Shown: in pieces, positions 9,227-18,431 of the stretch
How the letters are laid out: each line of letters begins with the position of its first letter
How positions within the stretch are numbered: the stretch's first letter is position 1
Source: Nocardia albiluteola
GTDB lineage: Bacteria; Actinomycetota; Actinomycetes; Mycobacteriales; Mycobacteriaceae
Assembly (NCBI RefSeq): GCF_018860155.1
Contig: NZ_JAHKNI010000003.1
Span: forward strand, 620,001 to 684,000
DNA length: 64,000 bases
Reading direction: 5' to 3'
Translations under genes and position numbers: made by a program
Notes under the pieces: generated by a model
The model's input: the letters and a program-made list of their open reading frames with translations, nothing else
The model's database searches: none
Told to the model about the DNA's origin: nothing

Positions 9227-9820
9227 CTACCTAGTTGTGCGCTCGAGCAGCCGTAGCGCGAGATCCCGAGGTGCGCTGGAGCTGTAGGCAAGCTGCACCA
9301 TCAGCATCATCGCAGGCTCGACGTAGCGGGACCGGGCCAGCGGACCGGCATCGACGGCGTGCACCCCGATATCGGCGAGCAGCCCCGAGACGATCACCTT
9401 GGCCTCCGCGTCGTCTCCACAGACGAACGACGACGGCGGCACATCTTCGTCGAAGTCGAAGCCGGTCCGGGCGATCGCCGCGGCGAATGGCGGCACTGCC
9501 GCCACCAACCGGGCCTGCGGCATCAGGGCGGCGATCTGTTCGGCCGCCGAGCTGTCGAAGCCGACTGCCAGCCCGGACAGATCGTCGGTGAGGGCATTCA
9601 CGCACGACCACACCACCCGGCCCGCCAGCGACGGCGCCATGGCAAGCGCCGCGCCGACCGCACTGTAGGGCACGGCCAGCACGATCACGTCCGCATCGGC
9701 GACTACGCGATCGTGCCCGCCGTCTTGGTCGGCATACGAGACTGCGTGCCCGGCCTTTTCGAGTCGGCCGCCGAGGGCGCGGGCGAGGCGGCCTGCGCCG
9801 AGAAAACCAAGGGTAGTCAT
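9227..9820 (-). CDS. Small NAD(P)-binding reductase (F420:NADP oxidoreductase / NADP_Rossmann type)
   Basis: 197 residues beginning with a dinucleotide-binding motif (TTLGFLGAGRLARALGG) and a second strand ending YADQD. IVLAVPY and VVWSCVNAL resemble F420-dependent NADP reductase-like proteins and the N-domain of 6-phosphogluconate dehydrogenase-type reductases. Its ATG (9818-9820) overlaps the TGA of the aldehyde dehydrogenase gene by one base, so the two are translationally coupled. It probably supplies or recycles reduced cofactor for the partner; substrate unknown. Confidence 0.7.
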   Translation of the reverse strand: MTTLGFLGAGRLARALGGRLEKAGHAVSYADQDGGHDRVVADADVIVLAVPYSAVGAALAMAPSLAGRVVWSCVNALTDDLSGLAVGFDSSAAEQIAALMPQARLVAAVPPFAAAIARTGFDFDEDVPPSSFVCGDDAEAKVIVSGLLADIGVHAVDAGPLARSRYVEPAMMLMVQLAYSSSAPRDLALRLLERTTR

Positions 9821-11310
9821 CAGGCTAGATCCATCCATATCGTCTTGAGCTGGGTGTAGGCGTCGAGCGACTCGGGGCCGTTCTCCCGTCCGTACCCGGA
9901 CGTCTTGTACCCGCCGAACGGCGCGGACGGGTCGTAATGGTGCCAGGTGTTGACCCACACCGTGCCCGCTTGCAGCCGGTGGGCCGCGCGGATCGCGGTG
10001 CGGGCGTTAGTGGTCTGTACCCCCGACGCGAGCCCGTAGGGAGTGTCGTTGGCGATCCGGATCGCCTCGTCGAAGTCGGTGAACGGGATCACCGTCAACA
10101 CCGGGCCGAAGATTTCCTCCCGCGCGATGCGTGTGCTGTTGTCGCCGGGCCCGAAAATCGCGGGCGGGACGAAGAACCCGCGATCGGGGACCTTGGCCTC
10201 ACTGGCGACCAGCGGAATCCCTGCCTGCTTGCCGCTCTCGATGTAGTCGAGCACCTTGTTGTATTCGGCGCGGGAAGCCAAGGGACCCATCGTGGTTGCC
10301 GGATCCAACGGATCGCCGAGCACCGTTGCGGCGCACAGTTTGCGCAGCTGGTCGAGCATGTCGTCCAGGATGTCGCGCTGCACCAGCAGCCGGGTGCCCG
10401 CGACGCACACCTCGCCCTTGTTCCACATGCAGGCGAAGAACGCGGTCTGTGCCGCCGCATCGAGATCCGCATCGGCGAATACGATATTCGGGGATTTGCC
10501 GCCGAGTTCCAGTGTGACGTGCTTGAATGTCTCCGCCGCACCCTGCGCCAGGCCACGACCGACCGCAGTCGAGCCGGTGAAAGCCACTTTGTCGATCCCG
10601 GGCGACCGGACCAGCGCGTCACCGACCACTGCGCCGGGACCGCAGATCGTGTTGTACACCCCGTCCGGGACCCCGGCCTCCTGCATGATCCGCGCGAGAG
10701 TCAGTGCCGACAGCGGGGTGTCGGATGCCGGCTTGTGGATCACACAATTGCCTGCGGCCAGCGCGGGGGCGATCTTGCTGACCGACAACACCAGGGGGAA
10801 GTTGAACGGCGTGATCGCCGCGATCACACCCAGCGGCTCGCGGCGAGTATAGGCCAGCAGTTCGCCGGGCTGTCCGGGAACCGGTTCGGCGGGCCTGACC
10901 GCGCCATCGAATTTGGTTGTCCAGCCACTGAAGTAGCGAAACATGTTGGCGATGTGCGCCACCGCGACATAGCGCGCGTCGGTGTAGAGCATGCCCATGT
11001 CCACCGATTCGCGATAAGCCAGCTCGTGCGCGTTGGCGTCGATCAGATCCGCGATACGCAACAGGACCTTGGCTCGTTCGGAGCCGCGCATGCTCGCCCA
11101 GCCGGACTCCTCGAAGGCCCGGCGCGCGGCGTCGACCGCGGCGTGGACGTCCTCGACGCCCGCGCTGGCGACGGTGGTGATCACCTCCTCGGTGGCCGGA
11201 TTGACCGTGGGCAGGGTGGCGCCGCTGAGGCTGTCGCGCCACTGGCCGCCGATGAACAGGCGGCCCGGTTCGATGGCGATCGCCTCAGGACGATCGGATT
11301 GAGCAGTCAC
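9820..11310 (-). CDS. NAD(P)-dependent aldehyde dehydrogenase
   Basis: Oxidises an aldehyde to its acid. 496 residues from GTG 11308-11310, chosen because GGGA lies ~11 bases upstream and the protein then starts like its family; the frame extends to a TTG at 11346. Signatures: ITPFNFPL, cofactor-binding HKPASDTPLSAL, FTGSTAVG, general-base Glu in LELGGKSPN (~268), nucleophile Cys in GEVCVAGTR (~300), and EEIFGPVL. The overall pattern suits the betaine/phenylacetaldehyde/2-hydroxymuconic-semialdehyde class; substrate is open. Coupled to the reductase downstream. Confidence 0.9.
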   Translation of the reverse strand: MTAQSDRPEAIAIEPGRLFIGGQWRDSLSGATLPTVNPATEEVITTVASAGVEDVHAAVDAARRAFEESGWASMRGSERAKVLLRIADLIDANAHELAYRESVDMGMLYTDARYVAVAHIANMFRYFSGWTTKFDGAVRPAEPVPGQPGELLAYTRREPLGVIAAITPFNFPLVLSVSKIAPALAAGNCVIHKPASDTPLSALTLARIMQEAGVPDGVYNTICGPGAVVGDALVRSPGIDKVAFTGSTAVGRGLAQGAAETFKHVTLELGGKSPNIVFADADLDAAAQTAFFACMWNKGEVCVAGTRLLVQRDILDDMLDQLRKLCAATVLGDPLDPATTMGPLASRAEYNKVLDYIESGKQAGIPLVASEAKVPDRGFFVPPAIFGPGDNSTRIAREEIFGPVLTVIPFTDFDEAIRIANDTPYGLASGVQTTNARTAIRAAHRLQAGTVWVNTWHHYDPSAPFGGYKTSGYGRENGPESLDAYTQLKTIWMDLA

Positions 11311-11596
11311 GGGAATGACGGTCCCTGCCCGGTCGTATCTGATCAATGGACACTTCAGCCGGAATCCATTACAGGGGCTTATCTATCGAGGGTAGCTGCC
11401 TCAGCGGCCATCGACTTCGGTGCTGCTACAGCCACATCGCCCCCAGCCATGCCGATTCGGCATTGACTCCGACGTTTTGAAACGGACAACGCAGGCCGAG
11501 CTCGACAGCAGGACCTCCTACACCCGTGCCGATCTCGTGGCAAACTCAGTCGCCCGAGCAGTGTGTCTGCCGGGCGACGCGAGTGCCGAACGCGGT

Positions 11597-11977
11597 TCAG
11601 TCCGTTTCGTGCCCGGGCTCGGGCAGTATTTGACCGCCTTCGAAAATGTACTTCGACGGCACATCACGGATGATCGTGCCGACCTCGGCAACGTCACGAC
11701 CGATGATCTTCGCAGTGGCTTCGGCAACCTCGCGCAGGATGCGCTGCTTGTCCTGATCGGATCGCCCCTCGCGGACCCTGCCGGTGATGACGATATTGTC
11801 CGAGGGCTCACCGGCAAGATAGTGATTCTCCGCCTGAATTTCCTCGAACACGACGTTCACCAAACGCGGTGGCGCGGCGGTCACATTGACGTGGATGCTC
11901 GTAATTGCCTGGGCCACCTCACGTTTCTGAGCGGTGTCGAGGGTGCCGGCCGGAACTTGGACGGTGTAGATAGGCAT
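11597..11977 (-). CDS. Tautomerase family protein
   Basis: 126 residues beginning MPIYTVQVP, so Pro-1, the catalytic base of 4-oxalocrotonate tautomerase/cis-CaaD-like enzymes, is present after Met removal. The length fits the double-motif cis-CaaD/MSAD-like group rather than the 62-residue 4-OT. AGGAG lies ~7 bases before ATG 11975-11977. It likely isomerises enol/keto intermediates in aromatic ring breakdown. The UbiD-family gene ends 55 bases upstream on the same strand, suggesting one transcript. Confidence 0.8.
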   Translation of the reverse strand: MPIYTVQVPAGTLDTAQKREVAQAITSIHVNVTAAPPRLVNVVFEEIQAENHYLAGEPSDNIVITGRVREGRSDQDKQRILREVAEATAKIIGRDVAEVGTIIRDVPSKYIFEGGQILPEPGHETD

Positions 11978-12032
11978 AGCAATACTCCTTTGTGTGGGAA
12001 AGTGATTCGCCGGAAGAGTGCGGCGGCAGATG

Positions 12033-13520
12033 TCAGCGGTAGCCGTAGGCGCGCCAGTTGTCGAGCACGTGTTGCTGCATCTGTGGTGTCCAGTTATGGG
12101 CGAAGTCTGCCGGAACCGGCTGCTCATCCGCAGCGAACCGGTCGGCGAGCAGGCAGTTGTACACAACTTTGGTCGAGTGGTAGCTCAGCCGTTCGTAGGC
12201 TTCGAGATAGATTGGAAGGATATTCTGCGGCTCGTTGTCGAAGTGGATCTCACTGTGCTCGGGATGGGCTCTGCTGGTAAAGGCCCAGATAACCTGGAGC
12301 GGGTCCGAGATGTCGATATCGTTTTCCACCACCAGCAATTTGGGAACGCCGAAGGCCAACTTGCCTGCGCCGAAGACCACCTCACCGATCCGCTGTGCGA
12401 ATTCCCTGGAAGACAGGCCGGTGCGCGCATGCCAGTCGCGATCGACCGCGACGACCCACAAGTGGCATGCCGACTCCAATACACCCCAGCAGGCTGCGAC
12501 CGGAAGCTCGGCCGAGCGCAACACGTGCAACATCTCCGCAGCGTGCGGCAAACCCCACCCGGTGTGATCCTCCTCCACCGGCGCCCCGGCCACCGCCACC
12601 GGAAGAATGGCGTCGTCGCGATACGTCACTGCGGTGACGTGCAGTACCGGCTGGGGTGCGGAACTGGCGCGATCGAGGTAGCCAGGGTACTCACCCATGG
12701 GGCCTTCCTCGAAGGTATCCGTATGTGACACATACCCTTCGATGACAATCTCGGCCGTGGCTGGGACAAGCAAGTCGACCGTCTCGGCACGCACCAACTC
12801 CAGAGGTTCGCCGAAGTACGCGCCGAGAAAATGGGATTCGTCCGCGCCCTCGGGCAGCGGCATACCGCCCACGTAGGGCAGGCCGGGCTCGACGCCGAGC
12901 GCGACCGCGATCGGCATGGGCGTACCCGCCTGCTCCCACCGAGCCTTGATGATCCCCAGGTGCTGCAGCGGAGGAATGAGGCACGCCAAACGGTTCCTGT
13001 CGACCAGCATCATTCGATTGATCGACCAATTCGTCCAGGACCCATCGGGTGTGCGGGCAATATTCATTCCCCAGGTCTGGATATAGCGACCGCCATCGCC
13101 ATCATGGATGAGCGGGGTGGGAAACTTCAGCAAGTCCACGTCGGCGCCCAGCATGACGTTGTCCTTGCACGGCCCCGTCTCGACGATCTTCGGTGGAATC
13201 GGCTGCCTGGTCCGCGCATCGGCTAGCGCGGTCACGATGTCGGCACCACGCGCGGTGGCGGGAAGGCCGAGCGCCAACGCGATTCGGCTGAACGTCAGCC
13301 CCGGTTGCGCGGACAGGCCGCCCGGTGCCGCCAACACTCGCAACCCCTTATCGATCCCAGTGATCGAGCTGAACAGCGGTGCGGGCGCGCGCAATTCGTA
13401 GGAGCGCCGGGATACCGCCCCGATCTCCAGGTTCCAGTCCACCTTCTTCTCGATGGACTGTACTTCACCGATCTTGTCCAGCTCCACGATGAACTCACGC
13501 AAGCTGCGAAGATGTTTCAC
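12033..13520 (-). CDS. UbiD family decarboxylase
   Basis: 495-residue prenylated-FMN-dependent (de)carboxylase of aromatic or unsaturated acids. Family features: SWTNWSINRMM, RLACLIPPLQHLG, EGPMGEYPGYLD (the E-x-P region with catalytic Glu/Arg), VFGAGKLAFGVPKLLVVENDIDISDPLQVIWAF and KVVYNCLLAD. The GTG start at 13518-13520 has GAGG 9 bases upstream. UbiD enzymes need a UbiX prenyltransferase; none is visible here. With the tautomerase downstream and the dehydrogenase genes it suggests breakdown of a phenolic or carboxylated aromatic compound. Confidence 0.88.
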   Translation of the reverse strand: MKHLRSLREFIVELDKIGEVQSIEKKVDWNLEIGAVSRRSYELRAPAPLFSSITGIDKGLRVLAAPGGLSAQPGLTFSRIALALGLPATARGADIVTALADARTRQPIPPKIVETGPCKDNVMLGADVDLLKFPTPLIHDGDGGRYIQTWGMNIARTPDGSWTNWSINRMMLVDRNRLACLIPPLQHLGIIKARWEQAGTPMPIAVALGVEPGLPYVGGMPLPEGADESHFLGAYFGEPLELVRAETVDLLVPATAEIVIEGYVSHTDTFEEGPMGEYPGYLDRASSAPQPVLHVTAVTYRDDAILPVAVAGAPVEEDHTGWGLPHAAEMLHVLRSAELPVAACWGVLESACHLWVVAVDRDWHARTGLSSREFAQRIGEVVFGAGKLAFGVPKLLVVENDIDISDPLQVIWAFTSRAHPEHSEIHFDNEPQNILPIYLEAYERLSYHSTKVVYNCLLADRFAADEQPVPADFAHNWTPQMQQHVLDNWRAYGYR

Positions 13521-13759
13521 AACACCGTACCTCGGTTGACTGATATCACTGCATCAGAATGGCCCAGCAGCAGACGATGACAAGAGGACCGTTCGTGCCC
13601 GCCGGGGGACTATTCACGCCGGTCTTCGGACTGCATGGCAGCGGACAGGCTGCGGTCCGTGGTCGCACGCCGGCACGAACCGGTCAGACGACATCCAGTT
13701 CGATCGCCATGCTGCGTTGTGTCGACCAGCCGCGCAGTACGACACCGTCGGCGGCGGTC

Positions 13760-13950
13760 CGCACGCCTATCTCGCTGGCGAATGCCGCCTGCAGAGTGGT
13801 CATGTCGCCGAGATCATCTTCCATGGCAAGCCTAGTGTCCACGCACCCAAGACCCTGGTCGTCGAGGACGATGTCGACATCACCAATCTCGACGAGGTGG
13901 TTTGGGCGTTTGCGACCCGATCCCATCTCGACGTCTCTGGCAGAAGTACG
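13760..13950 (+). pseudogene. Fragment of a second UbiD family decarboxylase
   Basis: On the plus strand, opposite to the intact gene next door, an open frame contains GHVAEIIFHGKPSVHAPKTL, VVEDDVDITNLDEVVWAFAT and RSH. This matches the C-terminal third of UbiD proteins (compare VVFGAGKLAFGVPKLLVVENDIDIS in the neighbour). No catalytic N-terminal part or proper C-terminus is seen. It is too diverged to be a recent copy of the neighbour and is probably what remains of a lost paralogue. The frame continues to ~14.9 kb without further homology. Confidence 0.7.
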
Positions 13951-14156
13951 GATACCGCTGATGCCATTTCGTCTGGTTGCACCCAGTCTTCTGGGCTGTA
14001 TACGCCCACCCGCTTGCCAGGCGGCGCGGCGAGGGCCAAGACGATGAACGTGGCGATAGCGAGTCCGGTCGCCGTGCCCATGGACTGCCAGAGAACCGTT
14101 GGAGGCCAGCTAGGCGGTTCCGGCGTTCGGCGATGGGCCGTCGGCGCGGACCCCTT

Positions 14157-15347
14157 TCACCGGGCGTACGTGGACCGAAATTGCCCGCCGGACAGTCTGT
14201 TCCACGGTACGCGGCGGCGCGAAGGCTTCTCGTCCGGTGAGCGTCCAGGCACGATGAGCGCCTTGACGACTTCTTGCCGGGCGACGGCTTCGAGCGCGGA
14301 TTGCGCCTGGTCCAGGGAGTACTCCCGGCTGATCAGCTCGGTCCACGGAAACAGGCCGGCGTATCGTGCCATCACCCGGACCGATCGCCACACGTGCCCG
14401 GCATCGCTGCCCCAGCACCCCCGCACGCACAGGTGCTTGCGGTTCAGATCCAGGTGCGGATTGAGCGAGGTGTCACCGGCGTCGGTGTACTGGCCCACCA
14501 CGATGTATCGGCCCGCGTCCCGGGTCAGTCGCATCCCCTCGGGCACCGCGCCGGGTACGCCGGTCGCCTCGATGGTCACATCCGCTCCTCTGCCACCGGT
14601 CAGTGCACGGACCCGCTCGATCCGTTCCTCGGCGGTGCTCTCGCCGATATCGATGACGGTGTCCGCGCCGAACCGGCGCGCCGCGGCCAGGCGCACCTGC
14701 GGGCCGCCGATGACGATCACTCGGCCTGCGCCGCGTAGTTGCGCCAGCACCGCCGCGCACAACCCGACCGGCCCCGCGCCCTGCACCACGACGGTGTCCC
14801 CGAAACCGATCTCGCCGAGGGTGACTGCATGCAGGGCGGTGGGCATGCCGCAGCCGCCGGCGAGGAACGCGCGCCAGTCCAGTTCCTCCGGCAGCGGCAC
14901 GATATGCACCCCCGGCGCGAGGTAGATGTATTCGCCCCAGCCACCGAACAATCCGTCGTCGGCGCACATCGTCACCCCATACACCTGGCGTTGCGGGCAC
15001 CGCGTGCTGGCGTGCGCGACGGTGCAGTACCAGCAGCGACCGCAGGTGCCGTACACATCCAAGAAGGTAACGACCTGACCCAGTCGAACCGGCATGCCGT
15101 CCACATCACGCGGCGCCTCGCCCGGCCCGAGCGCGGCGACCTGTCCGACACTGACATGTCCGGGTGTGATCGGATACGGCACACCGGACAACTGGCCGTG
15201 CCACAGGTGCACATCGGTGCCGCACACCTCGCTGCCCAGCGTCCGCAACAGCACCCCGCCCGGCTCGACCTCCGGTAGCGGCGTGCTGCGCACCTGCAGG
15301 GGCGCTTCGGGTCCGGGCATGACGACGACGGAGATCGCTGCGCTCAT
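14157..15347 (-). CDS. Zinc-dependent alcohol dehydrogenase (MDR family)
   Basis: 396 residues from ATG 15345-15347. The N-domain holds catalytic zinc ligands (VCGTDVHLWHG, ITPGHVSVG) and a Cys set for structural zinc (YGTCGRCWYCTVAHASTRCP). The Rossmann part reads VVVQGAGPVGLCAAVLAQLRGA and VTIEATGVP. The core ends at VVKALIVPGR; ~32 extra residues follow without homology, so the original stop was probably lost. It oxidises an alcohol or reduces an aldehyde with NAD(P); substrate unknown. Confidence 0.85.
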   Translation of the reverse strand: MSAAISVVVMPGPEAPLQVRSTPLPEVEPGGVLLRTLGSEVCGTDVHLWHGQLSGVPYPITPGHVSVGQVAALGPGEAPRDVDGMPVRLGQVVTFLDVYGTCGRCWYCTVAHASTRCPQRQVYGVTMCADDGLFGGWGEYIYLAPGVHIVPLPEELDWRAFLAGGCGMPTALHAVTLGEIGFGDTVVVQGAGPVGLCAAVLAQLRGAGRVIVIGGPQVRLAAARRFGADTVIDIGESTAEERIERVRALTGGRGADVTIEATGVPGAVPEGMRLTRDAGRYIVVGQYTDAGDTSLNPHLDLNRKHLCVRGCWGSDAGHVWRSVRVMARYAGLFPWTELISREYSLDQAQSALEAVARQEVVKALIVPGRSPDEKPSRRRVPWNRLSGGQFRSTYAR

Positions 15348-15573
15348 CCGACCGAATGTACCGCCTCCGCATCCCCCTGCTTGCCCGAATCTCTTGGGCC
15401 CGAACGGCCATACGGCCGCAGGGAGTGCACTCTGGGCGAAGCGGCGCGCATTCATCGGTCGCAGCGTGACCGCGCGACTCCTGTTCGGCGCGGACCGTAA
15501 CACCGTCGAGGGCGGGTCGATACTCCCAGTGCAACAAGACGTTACGTGTGACGTCCCGAACAAGGAGTGCGAT

Positions 15574-16059
15574 GTGAAGCATCAACGCCTGACCCGTCTG
15601 GGCTCCTATGCCGCAGGCTTCGCGGTACTTGCCGCGACCACGGTCTCCATGGCAGCCACGGCCGCAGCTGACGACTGGATCCAGGTTTCGGGCACTGTGC
15701 AGTGCGTCAACCAGACCTACACGCTCACCGTGTCGGCATCGAAGATTCAGACCGGTATCTCGTCTTACTACTTCCTGGACGGCCCGAACCTCAACAGCGC
15801 GACCATGATCGGGAGCCAGCAGCCCATCCAGCACGGCCAGGACGCCACGGCATCGTGGACGCCCACCACCAGCGGCACCCACACCCTGTGGTGGCGCGGC
15901 ATTCAGCCCGGTGGGGGCGGTGTCATCGGCCCCCAGAAGGTCAATGTGGTCGACCAGGCGCCCGCCGGGCAGAGCTGCACCCCGTCCACGGGCGGTGGCA
16001 CCGGCAGCGCCGATTCCCTGCCGATCATCGGCCCGCTGCTGAGTCAGCTGGGCCTCTGA
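15574..16059 (+). CDS. Small secreted protein, unknown function
   Basis: 161 residues from GTG 15574, with AAGGAG ending 6 bases upstream. A signal peptide is clear (basic start, hydrophobic core AAGFAVLAATTVSM, cleavage near ATAAAD, ~30). The mature part is beta-rich with aromatic and Gly/Ser turns, two Cys (CVNQTY, GQSCTPS) that could pair, a WWRGIQPGGGG segment and a Gly/Ser-rich tail. It looks like a small immunoglobulin-like or beta-sandwich exported protein of Nocardia/Mycobacterium type. I do not recognise a characterised family. Confidence 0.7.
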   Translation: MKHQRLTRLGSYAAGFAVLAATTVSMAATAAADDWIQVSGTVQCVNQTYTLTVSASKIQTGISSYYFLDGPNLNSATMIGSQQPIQHGQDATASWTPTTSGTHTLWWRGIQPGGGGVIGPQKVNVVDQAPAGQSCTPSTGGGTGSADSLPIIGPLLSQLGL

Positions 16060-16412
16060 CCGACGACTCGTACGAGCGTGCTCGGCTGTTCTGCCGGGCG
16101 CGCTCGTCAGCTCTGAGCGCGCACTCCTAGGTGGTCGAACCGCGCACCCGCCCGCCGCCCGGTGTCCGTCCGCATACGGTGACGGCGTGGGCGTGCCCGT
16201 GCACGGCCAGTTCCCGGCGTTCGCGGCGGTCGAGGTGCCGCCGGTGGACGATTGCGGCTGGGTGTGCCTGCACGGGCTCGCCGTACCCGCCGCGGAACCC
16301 GGAAAAACCGGGCGCCCGTTCCGCTGTTCGCCCGCTGTTTGCGGTGGTAGGACGGTAGTGAAGCGGTTCGATCGAGAAGACGAGTGGGGGTAGCCGAGAG
16401 CCGGGGACACCG
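16060..16412. other. Gene-free stretch, ~350 bases
   Basis: Between the small secreted protein and the HAD-like gene. A plus-strand open frame (16187-16393; VGVPVHGQFPAFAAVEV) has no recognisable family, no good ribosome site and stops before the next gene. I see no repeat, RNA or convincing regulatory site. Confidence 0.4.
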
Positions 16413-17210
16413 ATGACGCATCTCGACGATGGCGCGATTTCCGCCGGTGCCGGCGCGCATGCGGCACGGGCGGGCGGGGCGGGTTCTGGGGCGGTGGCGG
16501 CGGGCCTGTTCGAAGTCGACGGCGTCCTGACCGATACGCGCGACGCGCACCGCCGGGCATGGGCCGCGGTCTTCGATGTATATCTCGACTGCGTGGGGGG
16601 GCCGCGGGGGGCGGCGTTCACCGAGGCGGACTTCCGCCGGTATGTCGAGGGCCGTTCCGGGGGGGACGCGGTGCGGGGATTCATGGATTCCCGCGGTATC
16701 GAGCTACCCGAGGGCGAGCTCGGGGACCATGCGACGCGGTCGACCGTGCACGGGCTCAGCGAGAGCAAGGATCGTCTGCTGCTGTCGATCATCGAGCGCG
16801 AGGGTGTTCGCGCCTATCCGGACGCGGCCGGCCTGGTGGCAAGGGCCCGGGCGGCCGGATCGGCGGTTGTGGCGGTCGCACCGTCGACGACCGCGCGCGC
16901 GATACTGAGCGCCGCCGGTCTGGACGGCTGCCTCGACGCCTGCATTGATGCGATCGAGGTCCAATCGCGCCGACTGCGCGGTGAACCCGCACCGGACGCG
17001 TATCTGGCGGGTGCGGATGCGGTGGGCGTCGCTCCTTCCCGGTGCGCGGTTTTCGCGAACGCCGTTGGGGGGATAGCGGCCGGTCGTGGCGGCGGATTCG
17101 CTCTCGTCATCGGGGTCGATCGCATGCGGAGCGAGGTCCGCTCGGCGGAATTGCGGCGGGCCGGCGCCGACCGAGTCACCTCCGATCTGGCCGAACTACG
17201 TTGGCCATGA
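16413..17210 (+). CDS. HAD superfamily beta-phosphoglucomutase-like protein, probable pseudoenzyme
   Basis: 265 residues: a Gly/Ala-rich leader (1-32), then a beta-phosphoglucomutase-type HAD fold closely related in layout to the first domain of the OtsB1-like protein at 35.4 kb (shared HGLSESKDRL/CGLSNRKDRL, GGFALVIGVDR/GGFGLVIGVDR). Key residues are altered: the nucleophile motif FDMDG is FEVDG (first Asp to Glu), the Lys of GKPxPD is Glu (RGEPAPD), and the metal-binding Glu-Asp is Ala-Asn (VFANAVGGI). Only the second Asp and a Ser remain. The frame is intact, so it may be a folded, non-catalytic binding or regulatory protein rather than a dying gene. Confidence 0.8.
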   Translation: MTHLDDGAISAGAGAHAARAGGAGSGAVAAGLFEVDGVLTDTRDAHRRAWAAVFDVYLDCVGGPRGAAFTEADFRRYVEGRSGGDAVRGFMDSRGIELPEGELGDHATRSTVHGLSESKDRLLLSIIEREGVRAYPDAAGLVARARAAGSAVVAVAPSTTARAILSAAGLDGCLDACIDAIEVQSRRLRGEPAPDAYLAGADAVGVAPSRCAVFANAVGGIAAGRGGGFALVIGVDRMRSEVRSAELRRAGADRVTSDLAELRWP

Positions 17211-17468
17211 CGGGGTTTCGATACGGCGATCAGATTCGGTTCGATGGTGCGGGCGTTCCGGTGGAGCCCGTGCGGCCGTGCTGCGCACGGAACTGGAACG
17301 CGATTTCCGGATCGCGTGAGCGCGTCGCACTCGAGGCCCGGCCTGGCGGACCTACTATTTCGCCTGGTGTCTCGGTGGAGTGGGCCGATCGCCTCTTGTG
17401 TCGGAACGACCGTGCGGGGTAGTGCGAGAACGAACACCTGGACGAATCATCGAACCGTAGGAGGAACC

Positions 17469-18008
17469 ATGTCCGACCCGACAGCCGGGACCTCGGGTCC
17501 GGTGCCGCCGGCCGGTCCGAATATCGCATCGGACACCGACGCCGCGCGCAACGCCACGCCCGAGACCGAAACCGCTCCCCGCGGCCGTCATGCAGGTGCG
17601 CGGCCCGCTCGCGAGCAGGTTGCGGCAATGGGCACGATCGCGGCCGCGGTGCTGCTGATCGCCGCCGGGGCCGTGCAGATCCTGGAGGGCATCTCGGCGG
17701 TCGAGGCCGACGCCATCGTCGTGGTCGGCCCCCAGTACACGTATCAGTGGAACGCCACCGGCTGGGGGGTGATCCACATCGTGATCGGGGCTCTGCTCGT
17801 ACTCGTTGCCGCCGCCTTATTCACCGGACGGACCTGGGCCCGGGCCACCGCGATCGTGCTCGCCGCGTTCTCGATCGTGGCGAACTTCCTGTGGCTGCCC
17901 CACAATCCGTGGTGGTCGGTCCTGATCATCGCGCTCGACGCATTCCTGATCTGGGCCGTGGCGACCTGGCACCAGCCTGGCCCCGGCGCCGCGGCGCACA
18001 CCCCGTGA
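17469..18008 (+). CDS. DUF7144 family four-helix membrane protein
   Basis: 179 residues: a polar ~50-residue cytoplasmic start, then four hydrophobic helices (MGTIAAAVLLIAAGAVQILEG; ATGWGVIHIVIGALLVLVAA; WARATAIVLAAFSIVANFLW; WWSVLIIALDAFLIWAVATW). TGWG..H, TWAR and ANFLWLP are typical of DUF7144 proteins, common in actinobacteria. Function unknown. Start ATG 17469 has GAGGA directly before it; the frame is open further upstream but lacks features. First gene of the dormancy-type island after the HAD-like protein. Confidence 0.8.
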   Translation: MSDPTAGTSGPVPPAGPNIASDTDAARNATPETETAPRGRHAGARPAREQVAAMGTIAAAVLLIAAGAVQILEGISAVEADAIVVVGPQYTYQWNATGWGVIHIVIGALLVLVAAALFTGRTWARATAIVLAAFSIVANFLWLPHNPWWSVLIIALDAFLIWAVATWHQPGPGAAAHTP

Positions 18009-18065
18009 TGAGCGGCGCGCCCCGGCCGGCCCGCGGGGTGCCCGTGGCCGTACGGGCGCCGCCCT

Positions 18066-18380
18066 CTATCCATCCGACTCGAGGAATGGGCGCATGAACG
18101 AGCGCTCGTACCGCAGCACGCACCCACTCTCGTCGCGAATGCGGTCGGCGGCTATGAATTCGGGGTCGACGCCGAAAAGCTGCCGGTACTGCTCATACGC
18201 TGCGAAGCTGGGAAAGCTGAACAGTGCCAGCGCCTTATCGCTCGCCCCTTCCGAAGGCATGAAGTATCCGTGGTGACGACCGCCGTGTTTGTTGACCAGG
18301 CGAATCCATTCCGCAGCGAACTCCTCGAACGCTTCGATCTTGCCGGGGTCGATGGTGTAGTCGACGACGCAGGTAATCAT
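18066..18380 (-). CDS. NIPSNAP family protein
   Basis: 104-residue ferredoxin-like (dimeric alpha-beta barrel) protein: VVDYTIDPGKIEAFEEFAAEW, GGRHHGYFMPSEG, SFAAYEQYR. Bacterial NIPSNAP proteins are small, often near oxidoreductases, and of unclear function. It converges with the DUF7144 gene (57 bases between stops). Confidence 0.8.
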   Translation of the reverse strand: MITCVVDYTIDPGKIEAFEEFAAEWIRLVNKHGGRHHGYFMPSEGASDKALALFSFPSFAAYEQYRQLFGVDPEFIAADRIRDESGCVLRYERSFMRPFLESDG

Positions 18381-18431
18381 GTGAACTCTTCCGGGGTCTA
18401 GGAAATACAGCCGAGGTCGCTGAGTCTGCCG

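Noticed and set aside
15094..15573. Upstream extension of the small secreted protein frame
   Set aside because: It overlaps the alcohol dehydrogenase antisense; the signal peptide starts at 15574 with its own ribosome site.
16187..16393. Plus-strand frame before the HAD-like gene as a small gene
   Set aside because: There is no family match, ribosome site or conserved context to support it.
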